The notes under the pieces were generated by a model. The model was not told the origin of the DNA. It did no database searches and saw only the letters and a program-made list of their open reading frames with translations. A stretch of DNA of 64,000 nucleotides from Eubacterium sp. AF22-8LB (lineage in GTDB: Bacteria > Bacillota_I > Bacilli_A > Erysipelotrichales > Erysipelotrichaceae), in the NCBI RefSeq assembly GCF_003458715.1, contig NZ_QRVI01000003.1:15629-79628 (forward strand), read 5' to 3'. This document shows positions 17,272-24,961 of the stretch, one piece after another (the stretch's first letter is position 1; every line of letters starts with the position of its first letter). The position numbers and the translations under genes are program-made.

Positions 17272-19101
17272 TTATTGAGCATTCATCTTTTGACGATATA
17301 AGTTACGACGATCTAGAGCCGTTAAACCTTTTTTACGGATACGAATTGCATCTGGAGTAACCTCTACTAATTCATCATCGTTGATCCATTCTAGAGCTTC
17401 TTCCAAAGAGAAGATTTTAGGTGGAGTTAATAACATCGCTTCATCACGTCCACTTGAACGGATGGCAGTTAATTTTTTGTTCTTTAATGGGTTTACATCT
17501 AAGTCGATGTTTTTAGAACTTTGACCAATGATCATACCTTCATAAACTGGAGTTTGTGGAGAAATGAACAATTGGCCACGTTCTTGAAGGTTCCACAATG
17601 CATAAGTCATAGCTTCACCTGTTTCAGTTGAAATCATAGCACCTTCCATACGTTGTGCAATTTCACCTTTATATGGTTCATAACCACTAATACGACGTAC
17701 TAATGTTCCTTCACCATGTGTATCATTGATAAATTCAGAACGGAAACCTAATAACCCACGAGTAGGTGCTGTATAAACGATCTTAACATATCCATTTTCT
17801 TCAGACATGTCTTGCATAACACCCTTACGAAGATTTAATTTGTTGATGATTGTTCCTGAATATTCTTCTGGAGCTAAACATACAACTTCTTCGATTGGCT
17901 CTACCTTGTGTCCGTTTTCGTCTTTGTGTAGGATAACCTCTGGCTTAGATACAGCTAGTTCATATCCTTCACGACGCATATTTTCAATCAATACAGAAAT
18001 ATGCAATTCACCACGACCACTTACCTTGAAGCAATCGGCTGAATCCGTTGGTTCAACCTTAAGACCTACGTTAACCTCTAATTCTTTTTCAAGTCTTTCT
18101 TTTAAGTTACGACTTGTTACATATTTACCACTTTGTCCGGCAAATGGACTTGAGTTAACGTGGAAGTTCATGGATAGAGTTGGCTCTTCAATTTCAATGT
18201 GTTCCATTGGTTCGATGTGATCTGCAGTACAGATTGTATCGCCAATACTGATATCTGGCATACCTGCAATAACAACGATATCACCTGAATGTGCTTCAGG
18301 GACACTTGTTCTAGATAATCCTTTGTATACGAATAATTTAGATAAGCTTTCTTTGGCATTTAATCCAGATTGGTTACAACGAATATATTGTTGTCCTTGT
18401 TTTAAAACACCTGAATATAAACGTCCAATTCCTAAACGACCAATGTATTCGTCATATGCCAAGGCAGATACCTGCATTTGAAGTGGTTCTTCATCCATAT
18501 CTGGATAAACATCACAGTGTTTTAGGATTGTATCGAATAGTGGATCGATATTATCGCTTGGTGTTTTAAGGTCATATTGAACACGTCCTTCTCTAGCTAC
18601 ACCATATAGAATAGGGAAGTCTAATTGTTCGTCGTTGGCATTTAAGTCTAAGAATAATTCGTAAACTTCGTCTACAACTTCTTCGGCTCTTTGGTCTTTT
18701 TTATCGATTTTGTTGATTAATAGAATTGGTTTTAAACCAATTTCCAAAGCCTTTGATAATACGAAACGAGTTTGAGGCATTGGACCTTCACTGGCATCAA
18801 CTAATAAGATAACTGTATCTACGGTACGGATAATACGTTCAACTTCACTTGAGAAGTCGGCGTGGCCTGGCGTATCTACAATATTAATTTTTACACCGTT
18901 ATGAATAACGGAACAGTTTTTAGAATAAATCGTAATTCCACGTTCACGTTCTAGATCATTTGAATCCATGATACAGTTCACAACTTCTTCGTTATCACGG
19001 AAAACATCACTTTGTCTTAAAAACGCATCAACTAACGTACTTTTACCGGCATCAACGTGGGCGATAACGGCAATGTTAAGAATTTTTTCTTTATTGGACA
19101 T
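17272..19101 (-). CDS. typA: Ribosome-associated GTPase TypA/BipA
   Basis: A 609-residue translational GTPase, the usual length. G-domain motifs are complete: AHVDAGKST (G1), RERGIT (G2), DTPGHADF (G3) and NKIDKKDQRAEEVVDE (G4). EF-G-like domains II, III and V and the BipA-specific C-terminus follow (GLLGFRSEFINDTHGEG). TypA aids ribosome assembly and stress adaptation. I start at the ATG of MSNKEKILNIAVIAHV rather than 15 codons earlier, since AGAGAGTG precedes it and G1 then falls where the family has it. A matched promoter lies upstream (19135-19163). Confidence 0.97.
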   Translation of the reverse strand: MSNKEKILNIAVIAHVDAGKSTLVDAFLRQSDVFRDNEEVVNCIMDSNDLERERGITIYSKNCSVIHNGVKINIVDTPGHADFSSEVERIIRTVDTVILLVDASEGPMPQTRFVLSKALEIGLKPILLINKIDKKDQRAEEVVDEVYELFLDLNANDEQLDFPILYGVAREGRVQYDLKTPSDNIDPLFDTILKHCDVYPDMDEEPLQMQVSALAYDEYIGRLGIGRLYSGVLKQGQQYIRCNQSGLNAKESLSKLFVYKGLSRTSVPEAHSGDIVVIAGMPDISIGDTICTADHIEPMEHIEIEEPTLSMNFHVNSSPFAGQSGKYVTSRNLKERLEKELEVNVGLKVEPTDSADCFKVSGRGELHISVLIENMRREGYELAVSKPEVILHKDENGHKVEPIEEVVCLAPEEYSGTIINKLNLRKGVMQDMSEENGYVKIVYTAPTRGLLGFRSEFINDTHGEGTLVRRISGYEPYKGEIAQRMEGAMISTETGEAMTYALWNLQERGQLFISPQTPVYEGMIIGQSSKNIDLDVNPLKNKKLTAIRSSGRDEAMLLTPPKIFSLEEALEWINDDELVEVTPDAIRIRKKGLTALDRRNLYRQKMNAQ

Positions 19102-19134
19102 GATGTCACTCTCTTTCTTGTCAAAAACAGTACA

Positions 19135-19163
19135 ATTATAAAGCAAGAAGCCTTAAAACTCAA
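19135..19163 (-). promoter_or_regulatory. Promoter of typA
   Basis: On the minus strand, TTGAGT (plus 19158-19163), a 17-base spacer and TATAAT (plus 19135-19140). An extended -10 (TGATATAAT, 19171-19179) for the opposite gene lies close by, so this is a divergent promoter region. Confidence 0.7.
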
Positions 19164-19210
19164 TAAAATGTGATATAATAAAACAAAAATTTTCTGAAAG
19201 GGGTCTCACT

Positions 19211-19954
19211 ATGCGGGTTCAATATATAAAAGAGTATTCAAATTGTTTAGATCGCGATATGGAATATAAAATATATGGGCAGTGCGGCAAATTATGTTTG
19301 GCCATACCAAGTCAAAATGGCCGTTTTTTCGAATGGGAAGATCGTGGCATGATTCATGAAGTTTCCAAATGGATCGAATCTAATCAATTAACGATTATTA
19401 CGTGTGATACTTTGGATTTAGAAACATGGTCCTATCCGTATAATACAAAGGTGCGTATGTTGAAGCATGAATTGTGGTTTGAATACATCCTTTCTGAATT
19501 AATTCCTAGTGTGCAAAAAAAGATGGATAATCAAGATAAGTGGATGGTCACAGGCGCAAGTCTAGGAGCAACGCATGCCGCAAATTTAATCTTTCGTTTT
19601 CCAGAACAATTCGATACACTATTAGCTTTATCTGGTATTTATGATACAGAATTATTCTATGGAGACTACCATGATGAAAATACATACCATAATAATCCGT
19701 GTGCATATTTAAAAAATATGCCGTTGGATCATCCATATATGGAATTGTATAAACAATCTAAGTTCATTCTATGTGTTGGACAAGGCAATTGGGAACAAGA
19801 ATGCGTAGAATCATTAAGACAATTTAGTTCGATTCTTTATGATAAACAAATTGATGCGTGGTGTGATTTTTGGGGTTATGATGTGTATCATGACTGGCCT
19901 TGGTGGAAGGTGCAGATTCAATATTTTCTAGAACAAATATTTAAGGAAGTATGA
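19211..19954 (+). CDS. Esterase family alpha/beta hydrolase
   Basis: A 247-residue esterase-D-like hydrolase. The nucleophile elbow is GASLGA (Ser about 117), preceded by a long helix and followed by FRFPEQFDTLLALSGIYD. The candidate catalytic His is in GYDVYHDWPWW near the C-terminus. There is no signal peptide, so it is cytosolic. Substrate is not evident. AAAGGGG lies 8 bases before the ATG and a TG-extended TATAAT sits at 19171-19179. It is divergent from typA and stands alone. Confidence 0.8.
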   Translation: MRVQYIKEYSNCLDRDMEYKIYGQCGKLCLAIPSQNGRFFEWEDRGMIHEVSKWIESNQLTIITCDTLDLETWSYPYNTKVRMLKHELWFEYILSELIPSVQKKMDNQDKWMVTGASLGATHAANLIFRFPEQFDTLLALSGIYDTELFYGDYHDENTYHNNPCAYLKNMPLDHPYMELYKQSKFILCVGQGNWEQECVESLRQFSSILYDKQIDAWCDFWGYDVYHDWPWWKVQIQYFLEQIFKEV

Positions 19955-20035
19955 CAAATATTAAGAATGAATTGGTTTCACTATGACATTACCATTTTTG
20001 GATCAGAAGGGCTCAATTAGTGCTTAATAATTTCC

Positions 20036-20063
20036 TTGCATTTTCACAGATGTGTGGTATATT
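20036..20063 (+). promoter_or_regulatory. Promoter of small RNA candidate
   Basis: TTGCAT (20036-20041), a 16-base spacer and TATATT (20058-20063), with no start codon downstream before the terminator. Confidence 0.55.
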
Positions 20064-20065
20064 AC

Positions 20066-20140
20066 CAGTGACGAAGGTCGTCATCAGACGGCAAACTAGC
20101 GAATCACTATCGTAACCAATCGATAGGGCTCGCTTTTTAT
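20066..20140 (+). ncRNA. Small RNA candidate, about 75 nt
   Basis: The predicted transcript starts at the hairpin TGACGA-AGG-TCGTCA (20069-20083), continues through a single-stranded AGACGGCAAACT and ends in a two-part terminator stem with five T. It is too short for a gene and has no ORF with a ribosome site. It lies between the esterase and the convergent Abi gene. It may be a stand-alone sRNA, or simply an orphan promoter-terminator unit. Confidence 0.45.
20098..20138 (+). terminator. Terminator of small RNA candidate
   Basis: An outer AGCGA/TCGCT stem (20098-20102, 20130-20134) and an inner CTATCG/CGATAG stem (20107-20112, 20121-20126), then TTTTT. Confidence 0.75.
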
Positions 20141-20176
20141 TTTTGAAAAGACTCAATATTCTTATATTTTTTGTGA

Positions 20177-20974
20177 TTATAAAAATTTTGAATTGTTTTC
20201 CTTTATAGTTTGAAACATAAAATCTAAAATCCGTTTAGATTTTGAATTAACGCTATTTACATCCATATCAGCTTTTAAATCAGAAATCTCAATTTTAGAA
20301 AATTGGTCATCTAACAACTTTAAAGTGATGAATAATTTCGAATCTTCTATCTTTTTGTTTGTCATTTCTGAAATTAAAAAAGGCAACAAGGGTTCGTAGT
20401 GATTAATAATATTTCTCATTTGGCGTATTAGTTCTATATGCCCTGAAAAACTAATGATATCTTTATTGTCAATTTTTAATTTGTTGGAATTTTTCATGGC
20501 TGCAACTATTCTTTTTTGAGATACTGTATCCAACATCAAAAATAAAGTCTGAAGTTCCCCTAATGTAAGTGCATTTGGAACAATCCACAAGGGAACTTTT
20601 TTAGTTTCTTTTGATAAGTAATGCAAGACTAATTTGTTTTTACATTTTTCAATTTCATCTAGTTTTGAACCATTTACATGTTCTCCTTTACCTATTTGAT
20701 AAATGTGCTCTAGCAAATCTCTCTTTCGCTCTAAATTATATGTGTCATTTTTCTTGTCGGTAGAATTTCGAACGATTTTTTCATAAATGTAAAAGTAATT
20801 CCCACAAAATCTAGGACACGTAACTCCATTTTCTAAAAACTCTTTAATTTCCTTTAAATAAATAGTACATGTTTTATCCTTTGAACAATCCTCACAGTTA
20901 ACATATTTCAGACACATTTCGTTAAAAACCACTACCTTTAATTTCTTTTCAAATAGGCATATTTTTTCATACAT
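20177..20974 (-). CDS. Abi family (Abi_2, HEPN) protein, C-terminal fragment of a frameshifted gene
   Basis: 265 codons resembling AbiD/AbiF abortive-infection proteins. VPLWIVPNALTLGELQTLFLML is the central Abi_2 motif, and IRQMRNIINHYEPLLPFL holds an R-x4-H pair (RNIINH) typical of HEPN RNases. The N-terminal portion of the family is found in a different frame just upstream (21009-21230). An unusual cysteine cluster, CEDCSKDKTC and TCPRFCG, is inserted near residues 26-57 and could bind metal. Such proteins act in phage defence. With the frameshift the gene is probably inactive unless frames are bridged during expression. Confidence 0.7.
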   Translation of the reverse strand: MYEKICLFEKKLKVVVFNEMCLKYVNCEDCSKDKTCTIYLKEIKEFLENGVTCPRFCGNYFYIYEKIVRNSTDKKNDTYNLERKRDLLEHIYQIGKGEHVNGSKLDEIEKCKNKLVLHYLSKETKKVPLWIVPNALTLGELQTLFLMLDTVSQKRIVAAMKNSNKLKIDNKDIISFSGHIELIRQMRNIINHYEPLLPFLISEMTNKKIEDSKLFITLKLLDDQFSKIEISDLKADMDVNSVNSKSKRILDFMFQTIKENNSKFL

Positions 20975-21008
20975 TAACTTACTGAATTCATCATCAATTT
21001 TTATTATA

Positions 21009-21230
21009 TTATAAGTTCTTTGAAGTTGTGTTCTTTTCGTATATTAATTTTCCTTTGTTGTTTCTGCCTGTTGAAAAAAATTGCTTGTAGGGGTTGATCA
21101 TAGATATGTAATTTCTCTCAGAAAAGTAATGTTTATCTTCATCATCCACAATAATCTTTTTTGATTTATATAAATATTCAACCCTTTCATCAATTGATCT
21201 ATATGTTTTGATTTCTCTTTTCTCATTCAT
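21009..21230 (-). pseudogene. N-terminal fragment of the Abi family gene
   Basis: 73 codons: TYRSIDERVEYLYKSKKIIVDD and FSERNYISMINPYKQFF match the start of Abi_2 proteins (typically ...IDEQIELLKSRGLIID..RNNYYNLINGYK). The frame ends at 21009, while the other frame continues the family without a gap. Adding one base in the AAAA run at 21034-21037 would fuse both pieces into about 351 residues, a normal length for this family. Confidence 0.65.
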
Positions 21231-21295
21231 CTGTAATACTCCATTTCTTCATTTTATGTATTATCATGGTGTCAAAATAAATACGATATTGCACT

Positions 21296-21325
21296 AAAAA
21301 AAGAGATGCACAATATATGCATCTC
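21296..21325 (-). terminator. Terminator of the MATE efflux gene
   Basis: GAGATGCA/TGCATCTC (21303-21310, 21318-21325) with seven T on the minus strand. Confidence 0.8.
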
Positions 21326-21358
21326 ATAGATATTAAGCGTGTAACTACTCCTTTTGTG

Positions 21359-22684
21359 TTAGATGACTTTGTTTTTTAACCATTTATTGGATTTAAAACG
21401 AACTAAGAATATAAATGAGCGCACTGTCCAGTCAGCGCCCATACCAATCCATACGGCTAATGGTCCCATATGGAAAGTATGAACTAAAAAGATTGTGACA
21501 ACCACTCGACAGATCCACATAGATAAAGTGGATGAGATCATACTAAATTTTACATCGCCAGCAGCTCTTAAGCCGTAGGATGGAAGGAAAGATGGTGTCC
21601 AGAAAATCATTTTATAGGCGAATACGATGCGTGTTAGCCAAATGGCTAGCTTTGCACTTTCAGGCTCCATTCCAGCAAGACTTGTGATTTGTTTGATTGG
21701 AATCATGATTAGAGCACAACATATAAAGCAGGCTATCCATGCATATTTTGTGAGTAAAATTGTATAATGTTTAGCTTGTTCGTATTCTTTAGCACCCACA
21801 CATTTTCCTACGACAGTCATCATTCCCAGTCCTACACCAATACTGGCTTGACAGGCGAAACTTTCAAGCATGGCAACCATGGCTTGTGCGGCAATAGCCG
21901 TTGTTCCCATAGTGGATACAGTGGATTGAATGACCAGCTTTCCAAATTGAAACATACCATTTTCGATGCCGGTTGGAATACCAATCTTTAGAATTTGTTT
22001 AATGCCTTCAAATTCTGGGTGAATACTTAGGTAGGAATCAATATATAAATCTTGTTTGGGCTGTTTTAAAAGAATCAGGATAATAATTGCACTGATGATT
22101 CTAGATAATAGTGTGGATATGGCAGCTCCGGCTACGCCTAAATTTAGGGTAAAGATGAAAAAGATATTTCCAAGTATATTTAGAATGTTAGAACCAAACG
22201 CAATGGTCATGGGAAGTCTTGAGTTTTGGCTAGTTCGAAAGCTTGCAGCACCTGCATTGTACAGGGCAATAAATGGATAGGATAGTGCTGTGATGAACAG
22301 GTAGCTTAATGCATTGCCCATAACGCTTTTTTCTACGGATCCAAAGATCAAGGCTAATAGTGGTTTTCTAAAGAGAATACAGGGAATGGTAATAATGAGT
22401 GAAATAAGGGTTACGGAAAAAATCAATTGTTTCAAGGCTTGGTTGGCCTTGTCTTTTTGGTTGGATCCTAAGTATTGGGCGCAGATGATGGCACCACCTG
22501 TTGCCATGGCGGCAAATATATTGATAATCAAAATATTTAATGAATCGACAAGGGAAACGGCGGAAATAGCAGCCGAACCTATGTTGGTAACCATAATGGT
22601 GTCAACAGATCCCATAAGGGCATTTAAAACTTGTTCGAACATCAATGGAACTAATAATCTTCGTAATTGTTCTTTGGTGTACAT
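21359..22684 (-). CDS. MATE family efflux transporter
   Basis: A 441-residue membrane protein with about 12 hydrophobic segments in two halves, typical of NorM/DinF-like multidrug or toxin exporters driven by Na+ or H+ gradients. The family stretch PLMFEQVLNALMGSVDTIMVTNIG opens the protein. GMMTVVGKCVGAKEYEQAKHY in the second half matches the GQN-x-GA-type loop. The start is at ATG 22684 with AGGAG 8 bases before it; a TTG two codons earlier is less likely. The substrate is unknown. Confidence 0.92.
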   Translation of the reverse strand: MYTKEQLRRLLVPLMFEQVLNALMGSVDTIMVTNIGSAAISAVSLVDSLNILIINIFAAMATGGAIICAQYLGSNQKDKANQALKQLIFSVTLISLIITIPCILFRKPLLALIFGSVEKSVMGNALSYLFITALSYPFIALYNAGAASFRTSQNSRLPMTIAFGSNILNILGNIFFIFTLNLGVAGAAISTLLSRIISAIIILILLKQPKQDLYIDSYLSIHPEFEGIKQILKIGIPTGIENGMFQFGKLVIQSTVSTMGTTAIAAQAMVAMLESFACQASIGVGLGMMTVVGKCVGAKEYEQAKHYTILLTKYAWIACFICCALIMIPIKQITSLAGMEPESAKLAIWLTRIVFAYKMIFWTPSFLPSYGLRAAGDVKFSMISSTLSMWICRVVVTIFLVHTFHMGPLAVWIGMGADWTVRSFIFLVRFKSNKWLKNKVI

Positions 22685-22724
22685 AATCAAAACTCCTAAA
22701 AATAAAAAGATATCTTTCGATATC

Positions 22725-22964
22725 TTAACCTACAAGTACAACATCACGAATGTTTGGCACTTCTTCAAGCAATAAATCTTTAATTCCACTTGAGAAGTCT
22801 TCACTAGCCATCATACATCCTTGGCATGCACCTTTAAAAGATACATATACAACATTGAATTCATCAATTCCAAGTAATTCAATGTCGCCTCCATCATGTT
22901 GAATGTATGGGCGAATTTTGTCTAAGCAATCATTTACGCTTTTACTATCTACTACACTATCCAT
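22725..22964 (-). CDS. NifU-like iron-sulfur scaffold protein
   Basis: 79 residues matching the NifU C-terminal domain (NFU): CLDKIRPYIQHDGGDIELL and the CxxC pair in FKGACQGCMMAS. Such proteins hold and deliver 4Fe-4S clusters; a likely client in this window is the large pyruvate:ferredoxin oxidoreductase. It lies 15 bases downstream of the PAP2-related gene on the same strand and 40 bases upstream of the MATE gene, so these three may share a transcript. Confidence 0.9.
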   Translation of the reverse strand: MDSVVDSKSVNDCLDKIRPYIQHDGGDIELLGIDEFNVVYVSFKGACQGCMMASEDFSSGIKDLLLEEVPNIRDVVLVG

Positions 22965-22979
22965 AATAACACTCCTAAC

Positions 22980-23441
22980 TTATAAAAATAGTGGACACAA
23001 AATTAATGGGACAACTAATCCAACCACGAAGCCTCCAATAACTTCGACGAATTTATGACCAAGAACATTCTTTAATTTTTCCTGATAGATTGGATCATCA
23101 AATCGAAGTCCGGTCATCTCGCGTAGGTCTTTGACCAATTGCTGAGTAAGCTCAATATTTTTACCTGAATAATAACGTACGTGACATGCATCATACATAA
23201 CGATAAAGGAAAAAATACAGGTTACGGCAAAAATGGCGGAGTCAAAGCCTTCCTGCATGCCGATTGAAAGGGATAAGGCAGTTACGGTTGAACTGTGACT
23301 GCTTGGAAATCCACCACTTGCGATGACCCAATGCAGGTCCCATTTGCCAGTTCTATAATAATATACGACCGTTTTTCCAACTTGTGCAAGTATATTGCTC
23401 AAAAGTGCAGTGACAAGTGGAAATAAAGACGATGGTATCAT
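22980..23441 (-). CDS. Divergent PAP2 family protein (DUF212)
   Basis: 153 residues with about four hydrophobic helices. The motif ASGGFPSSHSSTVTALS and the later DACHVRYYSGKN correspond to the divergent PAP2 (acid phosphatase/VanZ-related) family. Membrane phosphatase activity is presumed for this family but the substrate is unknown. An AGGAGAG site precedes the start. It is divergent from pgi, with overlapping -10 elements around 23467-23498. Confidence 0.88.
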   Translation of the reverse strand: MIPSSLFPLVTALLSNILAQVGKTVVYYYRTGKWDLHWVIASGGFPSSHSSTVTALSLSIGMQEGFDSAIFAVTCIFSFIVMYDACHVRYYSGKNIELTQQLVKDLREMTGLRFDDPIYQEKLKNVLGHKFVEVIGGFVVGLVVPLILCPLFL

Positions 23442-23531
23442 AAACTCACTCTCCTAACAAAATTCATTATAACACACAATGAAAAATCATGGTATAATCA
23501 TCTTTGAAGATAGCTATGGAGGGAAAATAAA

Positions 23532-24803
23532 ATGATGCAGTTAGATTTAAATCATGCTTTCTTAAAAGAAGATGTTAAAGCTTATCAAGAAACAGTAAAT
23601 GCGATTGATGAGACTTTAAGAAATGGTACTTGTAAAGGTAACGACTTTATTGGATGGCTTAACTGGGCTAATGATTATGATAAAGAAGAATTTGCTCGTA
23701 TTAAAGAAGTAGCCGCTAAGGTTCGTGAAAATACAGAGGTATTCGTTGTTTGTGGTATTGGAGGATCTTACTTAGGTGCTCGTGCTGCCATTGAAATGAT
23801 GAATGGTTTATATGGTGACAACAAACCAGAAATTATTTATATGGGAAACACTTTCTCATCTACATATATTTCACAGGTTATGAATTATATTAAGGATAAG
23901 GAAGTAACAGTCAATGTTATTTCTAAATCTGGTACAACTACAGAAACATCTTTAGCTTTCCGTATTTTAAAACAATTCATGGAAGAAAAATATGGTGCAG
24001 AAGCTAAGAATCGTATTATTGCGACAACTGACAAGGCTAGAGGAACTTTGAAGGCTTTAGCTGATAAAGAAGGATATGAAACATTTGTCATTCCAGATGA
24101 TATTGGTGGACGTTTCTCAGTCATCACTCCAGTAGGATTGTTACCAATCGCTGTTGCAGGTATTGATATTGATGCCTTGATGAAAGGTTTACATGATGGT
24201 ATGGGTGAATATGGAGATGCAGATCTAGATAAAAACCCTGCTTATCGTTATGCAGTAGCTCGTCGTATTCTTCAAAACCAAGGATATGATGTGGAATTAT
24301 TGGTAAACTATGAACCTCAAATGCAGATGGTTGCTGAATGGTGGAAACAGTTGTTTGGTGAAAGTGAAGGAAAAGACGGAAAGGGTATTTTACCGGATTC
24401 AGTATGCTTCTCAACAGACTTACACTCTTTAGGACAATTTGTTCAGGAAGGTAAAAAAGTATTGTTTGAAACAAACTTATATGTTGAAACACCAATGATC
24501 GACTTAACATTCCCTAATGATGATGCAAACGAAGATGGAATGAACTACTTAGCTGGTAAGAGTGTAGACTGGGCAAACAAAATGGCTGCCAAAGGTACAT
24601 TGCAGGCTCATGAAGAAACTGGTGGAGTTCCAAACATCCTATTAACAATGCCAGGAATGACTTCTTATGACTTTGGTAATATGTGTATGTTCTTCTTCAA
24701 GGCTATCGCAATGACAACTTTGATGAATGATTCAAATCCATTCAACCAACCTGGTGTCGAAGTTTACAAAAAGAATATGTTCAAATTATTAGGTAAAGAA
24801 TAA
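23532..24803 (+). CDS. pgi: Glucose-6-phosphate isomerase
   Basis: A 423-residue SIS-domain enzyme of glycolysis converting glucose-6-P to fructose-6-P. VVCGIGGSYLGARAAIEMM, SKSGTTTETSLAFR, DDIGGRFSVITPVGLLP and the C-terminal NPFNQPGVEVYKKNMF are all family signatures. It is slightly shorter than the usual 445-450 residues, but no motif is missing. GGAGGG lies 8 bases before the ATG, and a TG-extended TATAAT is at 23490-23498. It is a single gene with its own terminator. Confidence 0.97.
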   Translation: MMQLDLNHAFLKEDVKAYQETVNAIDETLRNGTCKGNDFIGWLNWANDYDKEEFARIKEVAAKVRENTEVFVVCGIGGSYLGARAAIEMMNGLYGDNKPEIIYMGNTFSSTYISQVMNYIKDKEVTVNVISKSGTTTETSLAFRILKQFMEEKYGAEAKNRIIATTDKARGTLKALADKEGYETFVIPDDIGGRFSVITPVGLLPIAVAGIDIDALMKGLHDGMGEYGDADLDKNPAYRYAVARRILQNQGYDVELLVNYEPQMQMVAEWWKQLFGESEGKDGKGILPDSVCFSTDLHSLGQFVQEGKKVLFETNLYVETPMIDLTFPNDDANEDGMNYLAGKSVDWANKMAAKGTLQAHEETGGVPNILLTMPGMTSYDFGNMCMFFFKAIAMTTLMNDSNPFNQPGVEVYKKNMFKLLGKE

Positions 24804-24814
24804 TGATGAAAATG

Positions 24815-24846
24815 GAGATGTAAGCAAGTGTTTACGTCTCTTTTTT
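24815..24846 (+). terminator. Terminator of pgi
   Basis: A 9-bp stem GAGATGTAA/TTACGTCTC (one T-G pair) with an 8-base loop and six T. Confidence 0.85.
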
Positions 24847-24961
24847 ATACGCTTACAAATTAGACACAACTAACCCCTATAAGCAATTTAATCTTTAAAA
24901 TTTGACATGAAGCTCGTATAATAAACTATGGTATTGAATATCTATAAAGGAGGAAATATTA

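Noticed and set aside
22314..22775. 153-codon plus-strand frame opposite the MATE gene
   Set aside because: It is antisense to a clear transporter gene, and its amino-acid pattern mirrors hydrophobic codons.
24124..24510. 128-codon minus-strand frame inside pgi
   Set aside because: It is a shadow frame of a well-supported gene, without start signals.
24902..24907. TTGACA upstream of nifJ as a -35 element
   Set aside because: The TATAAT at 24917 is only 9 bases away and no good -10 lies 16-18 bases downstream, so the two cannot form one promoter.
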